Source of the DNA: Tepidibacter thalassicus DSM 15285
GTDB taxonomy: Bacteria > Bacillota > Clostridia > Peptostreptococcales > Peptostreptococcaceae
Direction of reading: 5' to 3'
DNA length: 64,000 nt
NCBI RefSeq assembly: GCF_900129915.1
Contig: NZ_FQXH01000010.1
Span: 26,181 to 90,180 of the forward strand
A model generated the notes under the pieces. That model was not told where the DNA came from and made no database searches. It saw nothing but the letters and a program-made list of their open reading frames with translations. Position 1 is the stretch's first letter, and every line of letters begins with the position of its first letter. The position numbers and the translations under genes are program-made. This document shows, one piece after another, positions 62,768 to 64,000 of this stretch.

Positions 62768-62947
62768 ATGAAAAGAGCAGTATCTCCAAAAATTACCGCT
62801 ATAAGTGGGAGAATTATAGCCGAAAAAATGATTGAGGAAGATAAATCTTTTATAAATTTAGATTTAGGAAGTGAAATACCTAAAGAGCTTTTTGAAATAG
62901 TTGCTAAAGTTTTAGTATTTGTTGAAACGGTAGATGAAAAAAAGTAA
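62768..62947 (+). CDS. flhX: FlhX, free C-terminal FlhB-like domain
   Basis: 59 aa from ATG 62768 after AGAGGTGA. KRAVSPKITAISGRIIAEKM and GSEIPKELFEIVAKVLVFVE match the cytoplasmic end of FlhB (EscU/YscU). The NPTH self-cleavage motif is not included. In other bacteria FlhX can replace cleaved FlhB-C. It lies ten bases after the FliK-like gene, a natural partner in substrate switching. Confidence 0.88.
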   Translation: MKRAVSPKITAISGRIIAEKMIEEDKSFINLDLGSEIPKELFEIVAKVLVFVETVDEKK

Positions 62948-62999
62948 AATATTGAGTTCTAACAGGGACGATTTAACTTAATTCAGGGAGGAGTTTTTA

Positions 63000-64000
63000 A
63001 TGCGAATAAATCATAATATATCTGCTATGAATGCACATAGGCTTTTAAATATTAATAATGCTTTTGCATCAAAATCACTTGAGAAATTATCTTCGGGAAA
63101 GAGAATAAATAGAGCAGGTGATGATGCTGCGGGAATGGCAATAACAGAAAAAATGAGAGCTCAAATAAATGGACTTAAAATGGCATCTAGAAACTCACTA
63201 GATGGAGTATCACTTGTTCAAACAGCAGAAGGAGCCATGAGTGAAATTCATTCGATGCTTCAGAGAATGAGAGAACTTTGTGTTCAAGCTGCAAATGGAA
63301 CTATGTCATCTTCAGATAGACAGGCAATACAAGATGAAATAAATCAATTAACTTCAGAAGTAAATAGAATTGCAAATGGAACAGAATATAATACTAGAAA
63401 TATATTAAAAGGAAATGAAGGACCAAATAGTCATACTTTGGTTCATAGGATGTCTACAGGAGAGTCTGCACAGTACAGAGGAAATGTGGATTTAACAGCA
63501 GTAGGTGCAGGTGGATTTAATTTATCTTCAGATCAGTTATCTATATGGGTGGATGGAGAAGAAAAAGTAGTTAATTTAACTGGAACTGATAATTCTACTA
63601 CATTAGATAATTTTATGGAACTTGTAAATGATGCTTTGGGAGATTCTGCAAAAGCTGTTTTAGATAAAGATGGTCATATAGAAATAACAACATTATCTAT
63701 TGGTGGCTCGAGTAAAATAGAAATAAATGGAAGCCAAAATGCGGTTAGATTATTTAAGTCTGGATGGAGTACAGGAAATCCTAATCCATCTGCTACAGGG
63801 ACTGCAGAAAGTGCGACATCATCAGCAAAAGGATATTTTTATTTTGATTCTATACCAGAAGTAGGTTCAACTATTAAAATAGGGAATGAGACAATAGAAT
63901 TTTTTGACAGTAGTGTAGCACCTTATGTAGGCTCAAATAGACCTATTGATATAAATGGGAAAGCTAACGCTGAAGATGTAGTAGATGAAATAATTTCAAA
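63000..64000 (+). CDS. flagellin 4, large, partial at window end
   Basis: At least 333 aa, open to the right edge. MRINHNISAMNAHRLLNINN and [20 protein letters not shown] are flagellin D0/D1. After residue ~145 a long insert begins (RGNVDLTAVGAGGFNLSSDQ and later GSTIKIGNETIEFFDSS), beta-rich and Ser/Thr-rich, unlike the short flagellins 1-3. GGGAGGAG precedes the ATG, and CAGGGA in the leader gives a possible CsrA site. It is probably a minor or specialised filament protein. Confidence 0.93.
   Translation, partial: MRINHNISAMNAHRLLNINNAFASKSLEKLSSGKRINRAGDDAAGMAITEKMRAQINGLKMASRNSLDGVSLVQTAEGAMSEIHSMLQRMRELCVQAANGTMSSSDRQAIQDEINQLTSEVNRIANGTEYNTRNILKGNEGPNSHTLVHRMSTGESAQYRGNVDLTAVGAGGFNLSSDQLSIWVDGEEKVVNLTGTDNSTTLDNFMELVNDALGDSAKAVLDKDGHIEITTLSIGGSSKIEINGSQNAVRLFKSGWSTGNPNPSATGTAESATSSAKGYFYFDSIPEVGSTIKIGNETIEFFDSSVAPYVGSNRPIDINGKANAEDVVDEIIS

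Overview
The window is AT-rich DNA from a motile, endospore-forming, low-GC Gram-positive bacterium of the Clostridia type. Sporulation genes (spoIID, a spoIIQ-like gene, spoIIID, yyaC), a Bacillus-type flagellar gene order, an S-box riboswitch before metK, a raiA-type structured RNA and many AUA/AAA/GAA codons all support this. I cannot name the species from the sequence.

Layout. 1-5.8 kb: end of murA, then spoIID, spoIIQ, spoIIID, mbl, flhO, flhP and a rod-binding flgJ-like gene, in the order known from Bacillus. 5.9-9.7 kb: a small accessory stretch with a leftward beta-propeller-like lipoprotein gene and a leftward M48 peptidase gene, both behind the same tandem-repeat operator, followed by an IS607-like remnant (HTH-only TnpA plus TnpB). 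9.7-17 kb: housekeeping genes (fabZ, an AEC permease, yyaC, ttcA-like, a COG2426 membrane protein, SAM riboswitch-metK, recD2, comF). 17.5-24.3 kb: yvyF, flgM, flgN, flgK, flgL, fliW, csrA and two tandem flagellins. 24.4-50.4 kb: a 26-kb flagellin-glycosylation island. 50.5-53.7 kb: flaG, fliD, fliS, a fliT-like gene and yjfB. 53.7-58.7 kb: raiA-type RNA, a DnaA-box cluster, hpf/raiA, secA and prfB with its programmed frameshift. 58.7-64 kb: yaaR, a heptad-repeat coiled-coil gene, a giant FliK-like gene, flhX and a fourth flagellin that runs off the window.

The backbone from comF to prfB matches the Bacillus subtilis comF-yvyF-flgM-flgN-flgK-flgL-fliW-csrA-hag-flaG-fliD-fliS-fliT-hpf-secA-prfB order. 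The island sits between hag and flaG. Its left half encodes a legionaminic-acid-type route (PtmE-like, LegB, LegC, NeuC/LegG, NeuB/LegI, NeuA/LegF) with a methyltransferase, an extra aminotransferase and a FemAB-like acyltransferase. Its right half encodes a complete pseudaminic-acid route (PseB, C, H, G, I, F). Four Maf-type (DUF115) flagellin glycosyltransferases and two small Maf-adjacent proteins of one new-looking family accompany them. A solo LytTR response regulator, two short extra csrA genes and a third flagellin lie in the middle.

Regulation is readable. Promoters of the sigma-D form (TAAA-N14-16-GCCGATAT) precede flhO, flgM, flagellin 1, the csrA/flagellin-3 block, the Maf block, flaG, yaaR and the FliK-like gene. 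Flagellin leaders carry hairpins with GGA in the loop, as expected for CsrA control. The spots most worth a second look are the DnaA-box cluster beside raiA, the csrA-paralogue leader hairpin, the shared tandem operator, the Maf-partner family and the HTH-only IS607 remnant.
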